The notes under the pieces were generated by a model that ran no database searches, was not told the DNA's origin, and saw nothing but the letters and a program-made list of their open reading frames with translations. Position numbers and translations under genes: made by a program. This document shows positions 7,390-7,435 of a stretch of 7,435 bases of DNA, piece by piece; position 1 is the first letter of the stretch, and each line of letters opens with the position of its first letter. The stretch comes from Nitrospinota bacterium (GTDB lineage Bacteria; UBA8248), in the NCBI GenBank assembly GCA_011523725.1, contig WTGD01000366.1, positions 1 to 7,435 of the forward strand. Direction: 5' to 3'.

Positions 7390-7435
7390 AACTGAATTTA
7401 CGGGATGACAAACACCGGCTCGGTTATGTTAGGAT
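7386..7435 (+). CDS. Start of an unidentified gene, cut by the right edge
   Basis: An ATG at 7386 overlaps the purB stop as ATGA and opens a frame that stays open to the window end, giving 16 residues beginning MKLNLRDDKHRLGY. The stop-start overlap repeats the style of the preceding purB junction, which supports a real gene. I do not recognise the product; the start is strongly charged and shows no signal peptide or domain motif. A competing ATG at 7405 in another frame (MTNTGSVMLG, also open) has no spaced ribosome site. A third ATG at 7382 stops after eight codons. Confidence 0.4.
   Translation, partial: MKLNLRDDKHRLGYVR

Overview
The window is a compact, fully collinear stretch of bacterial chromosome with every gene on the + strand. 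It comes from a diderm, LPS-making bacterium: it carries an LptD outer-membrane LPS translocon and a GmhA-type heptose isomerase. The phylum cannot be fixed from the sequence. Moderate GC, frequent GTG/TTG starts, and envelope genes running straight into a YycJ-type hydrolase and a Bacillus/Thermotoga-style PurB argue against Enterobacteria. They are compatible with a deep-branching diderm such as an Acidobacteriota-like lineage; this is a weak inference.

Layout: (1) 3-2216, lptD, its 5' end cut off by the window edge. (2) 2285-3610, UDP-glucose 6-dehydrogenase. (3) 3613-4569, a UDP-glucuronate decarboxylase (UXS-type SDR), two bases after the previous stop. (4) 4608-5264, a sedoheptulose-7-phosphate isomerase (GmhA), whose true start may be a TTG at 4659 behind a short structured leader. 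(5) 5291-6085, a YycJ/WalJ-type metallo-beta-lactamase-fold hydrolase. (6) 6082-7389, adenylosuccinate lyase PurB, overlapping the previous gene by 4 bases. (7) From 7386, the first 16 codons of an unidentified gene that overlaps the purB stop.

The first four genes form an envelope block. Ugd and UXS act in sequence (UDP-glucose to UDP-glucuronate to UDP-xylose), GmhA starts ADP-heptose synthesis for the LPS inner core, and LptD inserts finished LPS in the outer membrane. The last genes are housekeeping (probable DNA- or nucleic-acid-related hydrolase, purine synthesis) and look translationally coupled.

I saw no RNA gene, mobile element, CRISPR array, repeat family or convincing intrinsic terminator. 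No gap between genes exceeds 90 bases. I did not find a previously undescribed system. The most useful points are the start and leader of gmhA, the LptD cysteine pattern, the pairing of UDP-xylose synthesis with LPS export, and the cut-off gene at the right edge.
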